Shown: positions 35,044-47,091 of the stretch, in pieces
Numbering within the stretch: position 1 is the first letter of the stretch
Layout of the letters: each line of letters begins with the position of its first letter
Assembly (NCBI RefSeq): GCF_004000945.1
Contig: NZ_BIMF01000002.1
Span: 620,001-684,000, forward strand
Origin: Paenibacillus lautus NBRC 15380
GTDB taxonomy: Bacteria > Bacillota > Bacilli > Paenibacillales > Paenibacillaceae
Length of the DNA: 64,000 bases
Direction of reading: 5' to 3'
The notes under the pieces: generated by a model
The model's database searches: none
Seen by the model: the letters and a program-made list of their open reading frames with translations, nothing else
What the model was told of the DNA's origin: nothing
Position numbers and translations under genes: made by a program

Positions 35044-37335
35044 TCACGATTTCACGGCTTCACTCGAGTCCTCTGCCTGAACAGCAAGCTTTCCGTTCCC
35101 TTCAGCAGCTAAGACAATCCTGCCTTTATACGTGCTGCCGTCCTCGTTTTTAAAGGATAACACCTGGGTCTTGCCTTGAAGCAGCAAGGATTTCAGCATC
35201 GCATGCGAAACTTGTTTACCGGCAAATTCCTTCCAGATGACATAGCTGCAGCCGGTTTTAAAATTCGCGCAGCCATAACCTTTGCGCCCTTCAATAATAT
35301 GCCCTTCACATCCGGGTCTAGGGCATCGGCCTAATGAAGAGCGTACGGACGACGTTTCGCTTGGAGTAGAGGCATCTGATTTCGGAGTCCGCTTAGCCGC
35401 ACCCTCTTCCTTGTCACGCGAAGTTGCGGCAGCTTTTCCCGCGCTTCGCTTCCCTCTGCCTTTGGACTTGTCCTCATCCCCGCCGAATAATGACGAAGGC
35501 GCCGGGCGCTGGGAGGATACCTTATTGATGATCGAAATGGTAAACTTCTGCACGTTTTGCATGAACACGTCTGCGGAAGCCTCGCCCTTGGATATTTGGT
35601 GAAGGCGACGTTCCCATTGACCAGTCATCTCAGGCGAAGCAAGTAATTCTACGCCTGCATGCCGGATCAACTCCACCGCCGTCCTTCCTTTTTGGGTAAC
35701 GGTGATTCTTTTGCCCTGCATCGTAATATATCCGACCTTCTTCAAGCGCTCGATGGTCGCTGCCCGGGTTGCCGGCGTTCCCAGCCCGCTGTCTTTCATC
35801 GCATCCCGAAGCGCTTCATCCTCAATGGATTTTCCGGCACTCTCCATCGCCTTCAGCAAGGTTCCTTCCGTATAACTCTTTGGCGGTTGGGTTGCCTTTT
35901 CTTTCACTTCGGATTTTTTGCAGTGTACCGGCATATCGGGAGACAGATCAAAGGAACGGTCGTTCCATTCCTGGGTCTCCTCTTCCTCGTCCTCTTTCCC
36001 CTTCTTGGAAGATTTGGCTTTCTTCTGCTCTTTGTCCTGGGCAATCAGCACCTTCCAGCCAAGCGATAGCAGTTCCTTGATTCCCGTCTTGAACGTTTCA
36101 CCCTCTACCTCGGTGAGTACCGTATGCTGCTTATACATCGCCGGCGGGTAGAAATGCGACAAGAACCGGATGATGACCAGATCGTAAATATGCTGCTCTT
36201 CCTTGCTGAGTGTGCCCGGACGCTTTAATGTCGGCAAGATGGCATGGTGATCCTCAACCCGCTGCGGATTACATACCGCTTTATTGTTAATCTGCACCCG
36301 GCTAGGATCCGCTCCTTCAGCCATCGATGCATAGGAGGTTGATTTCAACATATGAAGTGCCTTGTGCATGCCTTCGATATTCTGTTCATTCACATAATTG
36401 GAGTTGGTACGCGGATATGAGATCACCTTATGACGCTCATACAACGCTTGCGCGAGATCCAGCGTTTTTTTGGCAGAGTATCCGTATTTGGCATTGGCTT
36501 CACGCTGAAGAAGGGTCAAATCATACAATTTAAACGGATATTCTTTCGTTTCTTTGACCTCATATTTGGTGATAACCCCATTCTTCCCATTGACCTTCGA
36601 TGCAATCGCCTCTGCTTTCTCCTGAGAGGTCAGCCGCTCTCCCTGCCATGTTCCGTTATACTCCAGCTGCTCTTGTTTGAACACGGCCTTCACATCGTAA
36701 AACGTTTGCGATTCGAAGGCTTCGATTTCCTTCTGCCGATCATAGATTAGAGCCAGAACCGGCGTCTGGACCCGTCCAACCGATAGTAATGTCTGATGAC
36801 GGGTTGTAAAGGCACGCGACGCATTCATGCCGATCAACCAATCGGCTTCACTGCGTGCGCGCGCAGCTTGCGTTAAATTCTCGAATTCAACCCCATCCTT
36901 CAGCTCCGCGAAGCCACGGGCGATGCTTTCCGCCGTTAAATCCGAAATCCATAGTCTTTTTACAGGCTGTTTAAGTTTTAATTGCTGTTGGATCAGAGCG
37001 AAAATATATTGTCCTTCTCGCCCCGCATCACATGCGTTTACGATATGGCTGCAGCGCTTGGCGACCTCTCCAATGACCTTCAGCTGATCCTTGGTTTTCG
37101 GATTCGGGATGATTTTGAATTGCTCCGGAATGATGGGCAGGTCCCGTAAATTCCAGCGTTTGTACTTCGGATCATATGCATCCGGCTCCGCTAGCCCAAC
37201 CAGATGTCCGATAGCCCAAGTTATGATATATTGCTCACCTTCAAGATATGTACGGTTATTCTTGGCCCGCGGCTCGATGACCGCAGCGATGTTCCGTCCC
37301 ATATCCGGCTTTTCGGCAATGACCAACGTTTTCAA
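35044..37335 (-). CDS. topB: DNA topoisomerase III
   Basis: This type IA topoisomerase has 763 residues when started at the TTG at 37335 (GGGGAGGAG 7 nt upstream); the upstream ATG lacks homology. The N-terminal KTLVIAEKPDMGRNIA begins the TOPRIM domain with DAGREGQYIF; the catalytic Tyr lies in VISYPRTNSNYV. A Lys/Glu-rich linker (KKAKSSKKGKEDEEEE) near residue 440 and a low-complexity segment near 640 precede one zinc-finger-like module (CPRPGCEGHI...GYGCANFKTGC). It decatenates single-stranded intermediates. It stands alone between terminators. Confidence 0.93.
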   Translation of the reverse strand: MKTLVIAEKPDMGRNIAAVIEPRAKNNRTYLEGEQYIITWAIGHLVGLAEPDAYDPKYKRWNLRDLPIIPEQFKIIPNPKTKDQLKVIGEVAKRCSHIVNACDAGREGQYIFALIQQQLKLKQPVKRLWISDLTAESIARGFAELKDGVEFENLTQAARARSEADWLIGMNASRAFTTRHQTLLSVGRVQTPVLALIYDRQKEIEAFESQTFYDVKAVFKQEQLEYNGTWQGERLTSQEKAEAIASKVNGKNGVITKYEVKETKEYPFKLYDLTLLQREANAKYGYSAKKTLDLAQALYERHKVISYPRTNSNYVNEQNIEGMHKALHMLKSTSYASMAEGADPSRVQINNKAVCNPQRVEDHHAILPTLKRPGTLSKEEQHIYDLVIIRFLSHFYPPAMYKQHTVLTEVEGETFKTGIKELLSLGWKVLIAQDKEQKKAKSSKKGKEDEEEETQEWNDRSFDLSPDMPVHCKKSEVKEKATQPPKSYTEGTLLKAMESAGKSIEDEALRDAMKDSGLGTPATRAATIERLKKVGYITMQGKRITVTQKGRTAVELIRHAGVELLASPEMTGQWERRLHQISKGEASADVFMQNVQKFTISIINKVSSQRPAPSSLFGGDEDKSKGRGKRSAGKAAATSRDKEEGAAKRTPKSDASTPSETSSVRSSLGRCPRPGCEGHIIEGRKGYGCANFKTGCSYVIWKEFAGKQVSHAMLKSLLLQGKTQVLSFKNEDGSTYKGRIVLAAEGNGKLAVQAEDSSEAVKS

Positions 37336-37383
37336 ATGACATTCTCCTCCCCGATGAGTAACCATGTCGCGGTGGCTAACTCC

Positions 37384-37414
37384 AAAAAGGACTTCGCTCT
37401 CGCGAAGTCCTTTT
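37384..37414. terminator. terminator after gltD
   Basis: AAAAGGACTTCGC and GCGAAGTCCTTTT make a perfect 13-bp stem with a TCTC loop, with A and T tracts on the two sides. It ends the minus-strand gltD transcript just before topB. Confidence 0.88.
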
Positions 37415-37451
37415 AACTACTATTAGTATGATAGCATATTTAGGAGAAGGA

Positions 37452-38939
37452 TTAAACCAGTACGGTCGCACCCATTAAATATTTGTCTACCTCGCGCGCC
37501 ACCTCGCGGCCTTCGTTGATGGCCCATACCACGAGGCTTTGTCCGCGGCGCATGTCTCCAGCGGCAAATACTTTATCCACATTGGTCGTATATTTGCCGT
37601 ACAGTGCTTTCACATTGGAACGGCGATCCGTTTCAAGTCCAAGCTGCTCGACCAGCGTATGCTCCGGTCCATCAAAACCGATGGCGATAAACGCCATTTG
37701 AGCAGGAAATACTTTTTCCGTACCCGGAATCGGTTGATACACTTTACGGCCGGTTTCATCTACAATACGCTCGATTTGAACGGTATGAAGCTCTTTCAGA
37801 TTGCCCTCTTCATCCCCGACAAATTTCGTCGTCATAATGGAGAATTCGCGTGGATCGTTGCCAAACAGTGCTTTCGCTTCCTCATGTGCGTAATCGAGCG
37901 TGTACACATTCGGGAACTGCGGCCAAGGGTTTGCAATTGGGTCGCGCTGCAGTGGAGCCTGTTTATGCGTACCGAACTGGGTGACGCTGCTGCAGCCGTG
38001 ACGGAGCGCTGTAGCGACGCAGTCGGAGCCGGTGTCGCCGCCGCCGATGACAATAACGTCTTTGTCTTTTGCCGACAAGTAGTTGCCGTCTTCAAGACCT
38101 GAATCCAGCAGACTCTTGATGGTTCCGTTCAAATAATCCATTGCATAGTGAATGCCCTTGAGGTCACTGCCCTCAATATTGAATTCACGCGGCTTTGTAG
38201 CACCGCCGCACAGGACAACGGCATCATAGTCTTCCATCAGCTGCTTGGCGGGAATGTCCTTGCCGATCTCGGTGCTGACAACGAATTCGACGCCTTCAGC
38301 CGCGAGCAGATCTACACGGCGCTGAACAATACCCTTGTCCAGCTTCATGGATGGAATCCCGTAAGTCAACAGGCCGCCGATACGGTCGGCACGTTCATAG
38401 ACGGTTACGGAATGGCCTGCTTTGTTCAGTTGAGCAGCCGCAGCCAGCCCTGCCGGACCGGAACCGACAACGGCTACGCGACGTCCCGTTCGCTTCGCCG
38501 GCGGCTCGGGAACAACCCAGCCTTCTTCAAAGCCCTTGTCGATGATCGCTTGCTCGATGGATTTAATCGTAACCGGCTCCCCGATCAAACCGACGGTACA
38601 GGAACCCTCGCAAGGGGCAGGACATACGCGTCCGGTAAACTCAGGGAAGTTGTTTGTTTTGTGGAGACGCTCCAGAGCTTCTCTCCATAAGCCCCGATAT
38701 ACAAGATTGTTCCATTCCGGAATCAGATTGTGAATCGGGCAGCCCGAAGTGCCGCCGAGCATATCGATTCCTGTATGGCAGTATGGCGTACCGCAGTCCA
38801 TGCAGCGTGCTCCCTGGGTCTGGAGCTCTTCTTCTTCTAAATGTTTATGAAACTCTTCCCAGTCTTTAACTCGTTCTGCCGGGCTCCGATCTGCCGGAAG
38901 CTGGCGCTGATATTCCATAAATCCTGTTGGTGTAGACAT
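37452..38939 (-). CDS. gltD: glutamate synthase small subunit
   Basis: GltD passes electrons from NADPH through FAD and iron-sulfur clusters to the large subunit that makes glutamate. The 495-residue protein (ATG 38939, GGGGG about 9 nt upstream) has N-terminal cysteine clusters ([20 protein letters not shown]), the FAD motif [13 protein letters not shown] and the NADPH motif [12 protein letters not shown]. No gltA lies upstream or downstream: dfrA is 342 bp away on one side and topB on the other. It may pair with a GltA encoded elsewhere or serve as an electron donor for another enzyme. Confidence 0.92.
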   Translation of the reverse strand: MSTPTGFMEYQRQLPADRSPAERVKDWEEFHKHLEEEELQTQGARCMDCGTPYCHTGIDMLGGTSGCPIHNLIPEWNNLVYRGLWREALERLHKTNNFPEFTGRVCPAPCEGSCTVGLIGEPVTIKSIEQAIIDKGFEEGWVVPEPPAKRTGRRVAVVGSGPAGLAAAAQLNKAGHSVTVYERADRIGGLLTYGIPSMKLDKGIVQRRVDLLAAEGVEFVVSTEIGKDIPAKQLMEDYDAVVLCGGATKPREFNIEGSDLKGIHYAMDYLNGTIKSLLDSGLEDGNYLSAKDKDVIVIGGGDTGSDCVATALRHGCSSVTQFGTHKQAPLQRDPIANPWPQFPNVYTLDYAHEEAKALFGNDPREFSIMTTKFVGDEEGNLKELHTVQIERIVDETGRKVYQPIPGTEKVFPAQMAFIAIGFDGPEHTLVEQLGLETDRRSNVKALYGKYTTNVDKVFAAGDMRRGQSLVVWAINEGREVAREVDKYLMGATVLV

Positions 38940-39048
38940 ACTGCTTTTACCCCCATCCGTTCTATCCATGCTGGTTACCATGTACAATTTATCATATCAT
39001 AAATCATCCGACATCGATCTTCAGATGACCCAAGAAACAGGTTTCAGT

Positions 39049-39090
39049 CTGATTTATTTTTTCTATTTATGCTAAAAAATTTTTTATCAG
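39049..39090. other. AT-rich hairpin upstream of gltD
   Basis: CTGAT and ATCAG enclose runs TTATTTTTT and AAAAAATTTTTT that can pair into a long AT-rich stem. The 342-nt gap 38940-39281 is otherwise AT-rich with no clear gene. Confidence 0.35.
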
Positions 39091-39281
39091 AGCTTGAACC
39101 CCCACGATTAGCGGCTATTTAAGCAGCGATTTGTATAAACATTAAAAATATAGTAGCATTTCGCTTTTCTCCTGTTAAATGGACTATATGCATGATCATT
39201 TGTATTATCCTACTATCAAAGCGTTGTCAACATGAATGGATTAGGGTATGTCTATCCCTTGTAAGCTCACCATCAAGCTCT

Positions 39282-39770
39282 TTATTTTCGTTCAAACGTA
39301 ACAAACCGGTAGGCATACGGATTTTTCTCGTCCGTTATGCCGGGAATTTCTTCGATAATTTCCCATTCATCCCAGTTCACTTCGGGGAAGAACGTATCCC
39401 CTTCAAAAGTCTCATCAATAAACGTACAGTACAGTCGATCCGCTTTCGGAAGCATCAAATCATAAATCTGCGATCCGCCAATGACCATCAGCTCTTCGTT
39501 CTCCGCGTAGGGAAGGGCTTCATCCATATCATGGATCACGATGCCCTGATCGTCCGACACCGCGAAGCTTTTGTCTCTCGTGAGCACGATGTTCTTTCGG
39601 TGAGGCAGCGGTTTGCTGCCAAAGGAATCCCAAGTCTTGCGCCCCATCAGAATGGTTTTATGCAGGGTTTTCTCCCTGAAGAAGGCCATATCCCGCGGCA
39701 AACGCCAAGGCATCGTACCGTTCAGCCCAATCACTTGATCCTTGCCCATTGCCCATATCATGGATATCAT
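39282..39770 (-). CDS. dfrA: dihydrofolate reductase
   Basis: This 162-residue enzyme regenerates tetrahydrofolate with NADPH, which is needed because ThyA, encoded just upstream, converts methylene-THF to DHF. Motifs: VIGLNGTMPWRLPRDMAFF (substrate Asp and Trp), MGRKTWDSFG, and VIGGSQIYDLMLPKADRLYCTFI. The length is standard. It lies 61 bp after thyA on the same strand, the usual thyA-dfrA pairing. Confidence 0.94.
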   Translation of the reverse strand: MISMIWAMGKDQVIGLNGTMPWRLPRDMAFFREKTLHKTILMGRKTWDSFGSKPLPHRKNIVLTRDKSFAVSDDQGIVIHDMDEALPYAENEELMVIGGSQIYDLMLPKADRLYCTFIDETFEGDTFFPEVNWDEWEIIEEIPGITDEKNPYAYRFVTFERK

Positions 39771-39831
39771 TGCACACTCACTCCTTCCTTGTACGAATGG
39801 ATTTTACCGAATATGGGTCACAACTTTTTAT

Positions 39832-40626
39832 TTACACAGCTACGGTCGCTTTAATGGTTGGATGATACTGGTAACCCTCGAATTCAAAGTCTTCGAATGT
39901 ATAATCAAAAATGCTCTCCGGCTTGCGCTTGATGACCAGCTTAGGCAGCTCATAAGGCTCGCGTTCAAGCTGCGTTTTGACCTGTTCCATATGATTGGAA
40001 TAGATATGCACATCGCCCCCGGACCAGATGAATTCACCCGGCTCCAGGCCGCACTGCTGGGCAACCATATGGGTAAGCAGCGCATAACTCGCGATGTTGA
40101 ACGGCAGTCCGAGGAAACTGTCCACAGAACGCATGGTAAGCATACAGGAGAGTTTCCCGCCCGCCACGTAGAATTGGAATACAAAATGGCATGGAGGCAG
40201 CTTCATGTTATCGATCTCTGCCACGTTCCAGGCACTGACGATATGCCGCCGGGAGTCGGGATTGTTTTTAATCGAATCGATGACATTGGCAATCTGGTCG
40301 ATATGGCGTCCATCCGGCGTTTCCCAGGCTCGCCACTGCGAGCCGTAAACCGGCCCCAAATCACCGTTCTCATCCGCCCACTCGTCCCATATCCGCACGC
40401 CGTTTTCTTTTAGATACCGGATGTTTGTTTCCCCGCTTAAGAACCACAGAAGCTCATGTATTACCGATTTCAGGTGAATCCGCTTGGTTGTCATCAGAGG
40501 GAAGCCTTTGGCAAGGTCAAAACGCAGTTGTCTTCCAAATACGGATAACGTTCCCGTTCCCGTGCGGTCTCCTTTCTCTACTCCATGTTCAAGTATGTCT
40601 TGCAGCAGCTCCAAATATTGTTTCAT
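39832..40626 (-). CDS. thyA: thymidylate synthase
   Basis: ThyA methylates dUMP to dTMP. At 264 residues it is the short bacterial form. The catalytic Cys is in [12 protein letters not shown], with RRHIVSAWN before it and the phosphate-binding Arg in [19 protein letters not shown] near the start. The folate region is seen in [20 protein letters not shown]. The gene precedes dfrA by 61 bp. A GAGGTGA ribosome site lies before the ATG at 40626. Confidence 0.96.
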   Translation of the reverse strand: MKQYLELLQDILEHGVEKGDRTGTGTLSVFGRQLRFDLAKGFPLMTTKRIHLKSVIHELLWFLSGETNIRYLKENGVRIWDEWADENGDLGPVYGSQWRAWETPDGRHIDQIANVIDSIKNNPDSRRHIVSAWNVAEIDNMKLPPCHFVFQFYVAGGKLSCMLTMRSVDSFLGLPFNIASYALLTHMVAQQCGLEPGEFIWSGGDVHIYSNHMEQVKTQLEREPYELPKLVIKRKPESIFDYTFEDFEFEGYQYHPTIKATVAV

Positions 40627-40740
40627 GTATAGTCACCTCACTAGAATCTCATATCAACAGTCTATCATGTTCGTGGAATGTTTGGGATGCTTAAAATAAC
40701 CCTGCGCAGAGAGGCTCGGTATCACTTGGCATATCCACAC

Positions 40741-40785
40741 AAAAAAACAGGAGGCAGAAACCGCCTGCGCGTTCTCTGCCTCCTG
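40741..40785 (-). terminator. terminator of the pdhABCD operon
   Basis: CAGGAGGCAGA and TCTGCCTCCTG form an 11-bp stem; on the minus strand seven T follow. It lies 36 nt past pdhD. Confidence 0.9.
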
Positions 40786-40820
40786 GCCGAATATATAATG
40801 ACTCGCAAATACGTCTTGGA

Positions 40821-42236
40821 TTAACGGGCAATGATGTGGATCGGATGACCCATAACCAATTCCGCAGCTTCCATTACGATTTCGCCAAGCGTCGGATGCG
40901 CATGGATGGTCAAGGCTACATCTTCAAGCGTAGCGCCCATCTCAATCGCAAGACCGAGCTCTGCAATCAGGTTGGAAGCTTCCAGACCTACGATTTGCGC
41001 TCCGAGAATAAGTCCTGTTCCTTCTTCAGCCACGATCTTCACGAAGCCTTCCGGATGGTTCAAGGATACGGAACGTCCGTTACCTGCGTAAGGGAATTTG
41101 CCAGCTTTCACTTTATGGCCTTTTTCCTTCGCTTGAGCTTCGGTGTAACCTACGCTGGAGCATTCTGGATCCGTGAACACAACGGCTGGAATACACTTGT
41201 AATCCACGACGGACGGCATTCCGGAAATGGCCTCGGCAGCCACTTTACCTTCATAGGAAGCTTTGTGTGCAAGCGCCAGACCGGACACGATATCCCCGAT
41301 CGCGAAGATATGAGGAATGCTGGTGCGTCCTTGATGGTCAACTTTCACGTAACCGCGCTCGTCGAGATCCAGCCCGATCAGATCAAGGCCAAGCTCTCCG
41401 TCCGTGTTCGGACGACGGCCAACCGTAACCAGCAGGTAATCAGCTGTTACTTCTTTAGTTTCCCCATTCACGGAGTATTTCACGGTAACTTCTTTATCAT
41501 TTTGCTCAGCACTTTCAGCTTTTGCACCTGTGATAATTTCGATACCGGTTTTCTTCATGTTTTTGGTAACGAGGCTTGTCATGTCTTTGTCAAAGCCAGC
41601 CAAAACGCTGTCCAGACCTTCGATGATCGTTACTTTCGAACCGAATTTGGAGTACATTTGACCAAGCTCGGCACCGATGTAGCCGCCACCGATGACGATC
41701 ATGCTCTTCGGTACCTCAGGCAGGTTCAATGCTTCGGTAGAAGACAAGATGCGTCCGCCAAACGGGAATGGCTTCAGTTCGATTGGGCGGGAACCTGTAG
41801 CAATGATGCAGTTCTTGAAGCGGTAACGCGGAGATTCATGATCATTGAATACACGCGCTTCGTTTTCGTTGATGAACATGCACTCGCCGTTGAAAACTTC
41901 CACTTTGTTGCCTTTCAGCAAACCGGCAACGCCGCCAGTCATTTTTTTGACAACGCCGTTTTTGAATTCCTGCGTTTTTGCAAAATCAACGGTTACGTTC
42001 TCCACGGAAATACCGAAGGCATCGGCATGCTTAGCGGATTCAAACTGATGAGCTGCAGCGATCAAAGCCTTGGAAGGAATACAACCACGGTTCAAGCAAA
42101 CACCGCCGAGTTCCGATTTATCAACGATCAGAACCTTTTGACCCAGTTGGGCGGCACGAATCGCCGCCACATATCCACCAGGACCAGCACCAATGACTAG
42201 AGTATCAATATCTAAAGAAGCATCTCCAACTACCAT
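40821..42236 (-). CDS. pdhD: dihydrolipoyl dehydrogenase (E3 of pyruvate dehydrogenase)
   Basis: This 471-residue flavoenzyme reoxidises the lipoyl groups of E2 with NAD. It shows [20 protein letters not shown] for FAD, the redox disulfide in [15 protein letters not shown], the NAD motif [14 protein letters not shown], the second FAD contact [10 protein letters not shown], and the catalytic His-Glu pair in [16 protein letters not shown]. It follows pdhC by 3 nt and is the last gene of the operon. Confidence 0.96.
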   Translation of the reverse strand: MVVGDASLDIDTLVIGAGPGGYVAAIRAAQLGQKVLIVDKSELGGVCLNRGCIPSKALIAAAHQFESAKHADAFGISVENVTVDFAKTQEFKNGVVKKMTGGVAGLLKGNKVEVFNGECMFINENEARVFNDHESPRYRFKNCIIATGSRPIELKPFPFGGRILSSTEALNLPEVPKSMIVIGGGYIGAELGQMYSKFGSKVTIIEGLDSVLAGFDKDMTSLVTKNMKKTGIEIITGAKAESAEQNDKEVTVKYSVNGETKEVTADYLLVTVGRRPNTDGELGLDLIGLDLDERGYVKVDHQGRTSIPHIFAIGDIVSGLALAHKASYEGKVAAEAISGMPSVVDYKCIPAVVFTDPECSSVGYTEAQAKEKGHKVKAGKFPYAGNGRSVSLNHPEGFVKIVAEEGTGLILGAQIVGLEASNLIAELGLAIEMGATLEDVALTIHAHPTLGEIVMEAAELVMGHPIHIIAR

Positions 42237-42239
42237 TAG

Positions 42240-43562
42240 TTACACCTCCATAACAAGCAGCTCAGGGTTAGCGAGCAGTTGTTTAATATAGTTCATAAAG
42301 TTTTGAGCCGTTGCGCCGTCGATGATACGGTGGTCAAAGCTCAAGGACAATGCCATAACAGGTGCTGCTACAATCTCGCCGTTCTTCACAACCGCTTTTT
42401 CGCTGATGCGGCCGGTACCAAGAATAGCAACCTCTGGGAAGTTAATGATTGGTGTAAAGAACATACCGCCTGCGGATCCGATGTTCGTGATGGAAATCGT
42501 GCTGCCCTTCATTTCGTTAGGGGACAATTTGCCTTCACGGCCGCGAGCAGCCAGGTCACGGATGCTGTCAGCGATCATCCAGATGCTCTTACGATCCGCA
42601 TCTTTGATAACCGGTACGATCAGACCGTTGTCTGTATCTGTAGCGATACCGATGTTGTAGTATTTTTTGTACACGATTTCGTTCGCTTCTTCGTCGATCA
42701 TTGCATTCAAAGCAGGGAATTGACGGCTAGCCGCAACGAGTGCTTTAACGATGAACGGCAGATACGTAACTTTCGTGCCTTTTTTCTCCGCGATCGGTTT
42801 CATGCGGGTACGGAACGCTACCAGCTCGGTTACGTCAACTTCGTCCATGATCGTAACGTGAGGAGCTGTGTAAGCCGATTTAACCATGGCGTTCGAGATC
42901 GCTTTACGGATGCCTTTGAATGGTACGCGCTCTTCTTCTGCACGAGTATCCACCGCTGCGGATGCTGCTGCAGGAGCTGCTTTTGCTTCTGAAGTAACTT
43001 CTTGCGCTGGAGCTGCTGCCGCTTGGCCTCCACCGTTTTTGAAGGCTTCAACATCTTCGCGAGTCACTTTACCATTGTTGCCGGAGCCCTGCACTTGTGC
43101 AATGTCTACTCCTTGCTCGCGAGCGAATTTACGCACGCTTGGCGTAGCCAGAACTTCATGGTTAGGTGCTGCTGGTGCAGCTGCTCCACCGTTTCCGCCT
43201 TGTTTAGCGTCAGCCGGAGCATCTTGAGCCGGGGAAGAAGTTGTATCCGCGCTGCCTTTCGCTGCATCAGCTTCTTGCGCCGATTGCTCTTCAGCAGGAG
43301 CTTCCTGCTCAGGAATGTCGCCTTCAGCGTCGATGATAGCAACCACTTCACCGACACGGCACACTTGACCATCCTTGGCAAAAACTTCTTGAACCGTACC
43401 GTTCACGGGACAAGGAACTTCTACGACTGCCTTGTCGTTCTGTACTTCCATGATGATGTCGTCGTCTGTTACTTTGTCGCCCGGCTTGATATGCATTTTG
43501 ATGATTTCACCTTCATGCAGACCTTCACCCAGCTCTGGAAAACGATATTCAAATTTTGCCAA
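42240..43562 (-). CDS. pdhC: dihydrolipoamide acetyltransferase (E2 of pyruvate dehydrogenase)
   Basis: The 440-residue E2 forms the core of the complex. It has one lipoyl domain (about 1-78; the lipoylated Lys is in [13 protein letters not shown]), an Ala/Pro/Gln-rich flexible linker, a peripheral-subunit-binding domain (about 133-170: [15 protein letters not shown]), a second linker, and the catalytic domain ending with [11 protein letters not shown], which holds the active-site His and Asp. It is 29 bp after pdhB and 3 nt before pdhD. Confidence 0.96.
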   Translation of the reverse strand: MAKFEYRFPELGEGLHEGEIIKMHIKPGDKVTDDDIIMEVQNDKAVVEVPCPVNGTVQEVFAKDGQVCRVGEVVAIIDAEGDIPEQEAPAEEQSAQEADAAKGSADTTSSPAQDAPADAKQGGNGGAAAPAAPNHEVLATPSVRKFAREQGVDIAQVQGSGNNGKVTREDVEAFKNGGGQAAAAPAQEVTSEAKAAPAAASAAVDTRAEEERVPFKGIRKAISNAMVKSAYTAPHVTIMDEVDVTELVAFRTRMKPIAEKKGTKVTYLPFIVKALVAASRQFPALNAMIDEEANEIVYKKYYNIGIATDTDNGLIVPVIKDADRKSIWMIADSIRDLAARGREGKLSPNEMKGSTISITNIGSAGGMFFTPIINFPEVAILGTGRISEKAVVKNGEIVAAPVMALSLSFDHRIIDGATAQNFMNYIKQLLANPELLVMEV

Positions 43563-43591
43563 CTGAAAAACCTCCCTAGAAATTGCTGCTA

Positions 43592-44569
43592 TTAGAAATT
43601 CAATACTTTATTGACGGCATCCACGATACGTGCCGGAGTAGGCAACCAAGTGTCCTCGATTTGCGCGAATGGATACACAGTGTCCGGTGGAGTCACGCGA
43701 AGCACTGGAGCTTCCAAGTGCAGAATCGCTTTCTCATTGATTTGAGCGATAACTTCTGCGGCTACGCCGGCAGATTTTTGCGCTTCTTGAACCACGATAG
43801 CACGGTTGGTTTTCTTAACCGAAGCAAGCACGGTATCGATGTCGATTGGAGAAATGGTGCGCAAGTCGATGATTTCCGCTTTGATTCCGTTCTTCTCAAG
43901 TTCGTCCGCCGCTTTCGTTGCGGTGTGAACCATCAGACCGTAAGCGATAATCGTAACGTCGGTTCCTTCGCGAACCACGTTAGCTTTGCCAAGCTCAACG
44001 GTGTAGTCACCTTCAGGAACTTCAGCGCGGAACGCATGATACAGGTTCAAGTGCTCCATGAAGAACACAGGGTCATTATCGCGAATCGCTGCGATCATGA
44101 GTCCTTTTGCATCATAAGGATTGGAAGGTACTACAACTTTAATACCCGGGGTTTGCGTGATCAAACCTTCGAGTGCATCGGTATGCAGCTCAGCCGCTTT
44201 AACCCCGCCGCCGAATGGCGTACGGAATACGATTGGGGAGTTGTAACGTCCACCGGAACGGTAACGCATACGCGCTGCTTGAACAACGATTTGGTCAAGA
44301 GCTTCAAAGATAAATCCAACGAATTGAATTTCAGCGATTGGACGGAAGCCTTGAATACCGAGACCTACTGCCAAACCGCCGATTGCGGACTCAGCCAGCG
44401 GCGTATCGAATACGCGCTCTTCCCCGAATTCTTTTTGAAGGCCTTCCGTTACCCGGAAAACACCGCCGACATTACCCACGTCTTCACCGAAGATGACAAC
44501 GTTAGGGTCACGGCTCAATTCAACGCGCATGGCGTCGCGAATCGCTTCTTTCATGTTCATTTGTGCCAT
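43592..44569 (-). CDS. pdhB: pyruvate dehydrogenase E1 beta subunit
   Basis: The 325-residue beta subunit completes the thiamine diphosphate site with the alpha subunit. Visible motifs are [20 protein letters not shown] with the catalytic-cofactor Glu region, [18 protein letters not shown], and the C-terminal part with [20 protein letters not shown]. It follows pdhA after a 165-nt gap that contains a hairpin, and precedes pdhC by 29 nt. Confidence 0.96.
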   Translation of the reverse strand: MAQMNMKEAIRDAMRVELSRDPNVVIFGEDVGNVGGVFRVTEGLQKEFGEERVFDTPLAESAIGGLAVGLGIQGFRPIAEIQFVGFIFEALDQIVVQAARMRYRSGGRYNSPIVFRTPFGGGVKAAELHTDALEGLITQTPGIKVVVPSNPYDAKGLMIAAIRDNDPVFFMEHLNLYHAFRAEVPEGDYTVELGKANVVREGTDVTIIAYGLMVHTATKAADELEKNGIKAEIIDLRTISPIDIDTVLASVKKTNRAIVVQEAQKSAGVAAEVIAQINEKAILHLEAPVLRVTPPDTVYPFAQIEDTWLPTPARIVDAVNKVLNF

Positions 44570-44685
44570 TGCTTCATTTCCTCCTTAAGAAATACAGTTC
44601 ACTAAAATTCCAGTGTTATGCCTTGCGGCTATATATCGATGTCAAAACGTTATTCAAAAACAGACCTGATGCAGCCATGACAAAA

Positions 44686-44724
44686 CCGGATGATTATCCA
44701 GGATCAACCTTTGACAATCATCGG
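44686..44724 (-). terminator. attenuator-like hairpin between pdhA and pdhB
   Basis: On the minus strand CCGATGATT pairs with AATCATCCGG (one bulged base) and TTTTGTC follows. It sits 11 nt past the pdhA stop inside the operon, so it could end part of the transcripts or protect the pdhA 3' end. Confidence 0.45.
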
Positions 44725-44734
44725 CCCGTCATTT

Positions 44735-45956
<1,222 letters not shown>

Positions 45957-46055
45957 ATGACAAACATCATAGAACAGCAGCCAACTTAGACATGTCAGGG
46001 TAATTTTAACTTATTGTTTACCGCATTTCAAAAACTAACCCGAAAAAGGTGACGA

Positions 46056-46787
46056 ATGATGACGAATGAACGTTTATTGAAGCGAACCATTGTAAAAGAA
46101 GTGATTGAAAGCCAGTTTCTGCAGGAGAATCGAACGCTGCGTATTTACCTTCCTCCCGGATACAATGAAATTCTCAGCTATCCCGTTGTTTACTGTCAGG
46201 ATGGAGAGGAATTTTTCAATTTTGGCCGCATTGCGACTTGGGCCAACCAGCTCATTCTCGAAGAAGGCGTGGAGCCGTTTATCATTGTAGGCGTGGAAGT
46301 GAACACCAAAGTTCGCACCGAGGAATACGCGCCATTCGGAAACCGTTTCGACGCTTATCTATCCTGCTTCGCCGAAGAGATTATTCCCTTCGTCGAACAA
46401 AGATATCCTGTGCGCAAAGAGCCTGCCGAAAGAGTACTTGCCGGCGACTCCCTTGGCGGAAGTGTCTCCGTGCATCTGGCCTTGCGTTACCCGCATCTCT
46501 TCACCCGAATCATCAGCTTGTCCGGCGCCTTCTATGAGAAGTCCCAGCATATGATCAGGGAAGAACCGGATTTGTCCTGGCTCGACATCTATATGATTGT
46601 AGGCTTGCAAGAAGACAACTATGCAACCGATACAGGTGTCTATAACTTCGTTGAATTGAATCGTTCAACAAAGGCATTGCTGGAAGAACGGGGTGCCACA
46701 ATATCTTATCTTGAAAAAGACGGCCGCCACCTTTGGGGTTTCTGGCAAAAAGAGCTCCCTGCTGCTCTTATGTACTTCCTGGGCTAA
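46056..46787 (+). CDS. esterase family alpha/beta hydrolase (esterase D/Fes-like)
   Basis: The 243-residue cytoplasmic hydrolase has the esterase-D pattern: RTLRIYLPPGYNEI, YPVVYCQDGEEFF, the nucleophile elbow AGDSLGGSVSVHLAL, and a late catalytic His in KDGRHLWGFW. Homologues act on enterobactin-like siderophores, acyl esters or sugar esters. There is no signal peptide. AAAAAGGTGACGA precedes the tandem ATG pair at 46056/46059. It stands alone, divergent from pdhA. Confidence 0.82.
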   Translation: MMTNERLLKRTIVKEVIESQFLQENRTLRIYLPPGYNEILSYPVVYCQDGEEFFNFGRIATWANQLILEEGVEPFIIVGVEVNTKVRTEEYAPFGNRFDAYLSCFAEEIIPFVEQRYPVRKEPAERVLAGDSLGGSVSVHLALRYPHLFTRIISLSGAFYEKSQHMIREEPDLSWLDIYMIVGLQEDNYATDTGVYNFVELNRSTKALLEERGATISYLEKDGRHLWGFWQKELPAALMYFLG

Positions 46788-46909
46788 TCGATTGATTGGC
46801 AAAATCCATTGGCTATATAAATGACCTGTTACAGCAAAATTCTTTGCCTGTCCCACCCGGGACCTTACGCATTACGCTTTAAAGCAGTTGGCAAAAAAAG
46901 AATACCCGT

Positions 46910-46949
46910 GAAGCAAACGTAAGCGCAAGCTATATGCCCCCTTTGCTTC
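46910..46949. other. GAAGCAAA/TTTGCTTC inverted repeat in the 304-nt gap 46788-47091
   Basis: A perfect 8-bp inverted pair separated by 24 nt. No T-run follows on either strand. The rest of the gap holds the terminator at 46956-47008 and no gene that I can see. Confidence 0.3.
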
Positions 46950-46955
46950 ACTTCA

Positions 46956-47008
46956 AAAAAAGATGAACAACCGCGCATTTTTTATGGAATGTGCATTGTT
47001 CATCTTTT
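46956..47008. terminator. bidirectional terminator between the esterase and phosphatase genes
   Basis: AAAAGATGAACAA and TTGTTCATCTTTT form a 13-bp stem with an inner GCGCATT/AATGTGC hairpin; A-rich on one side and T-rich on the other, between convergent genes. Confidence 0.82.
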
Positions 47009-47091
47009 ATGTTCAGCAGCCCGTTCTTCTTGGTATCGCTTTCAATTATTTTCGTCAAAAAAGCGGTTGACTCACCGCTTGTTCGAATCGA

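Noticed and set aside
40836..42200. A 454-codon open frame antisense to pdhD
   Set aside because: It mirrors the coding frame of pdhD, has no ribosome site or recognisable domain, and its composition follows from pdhD codon usage.
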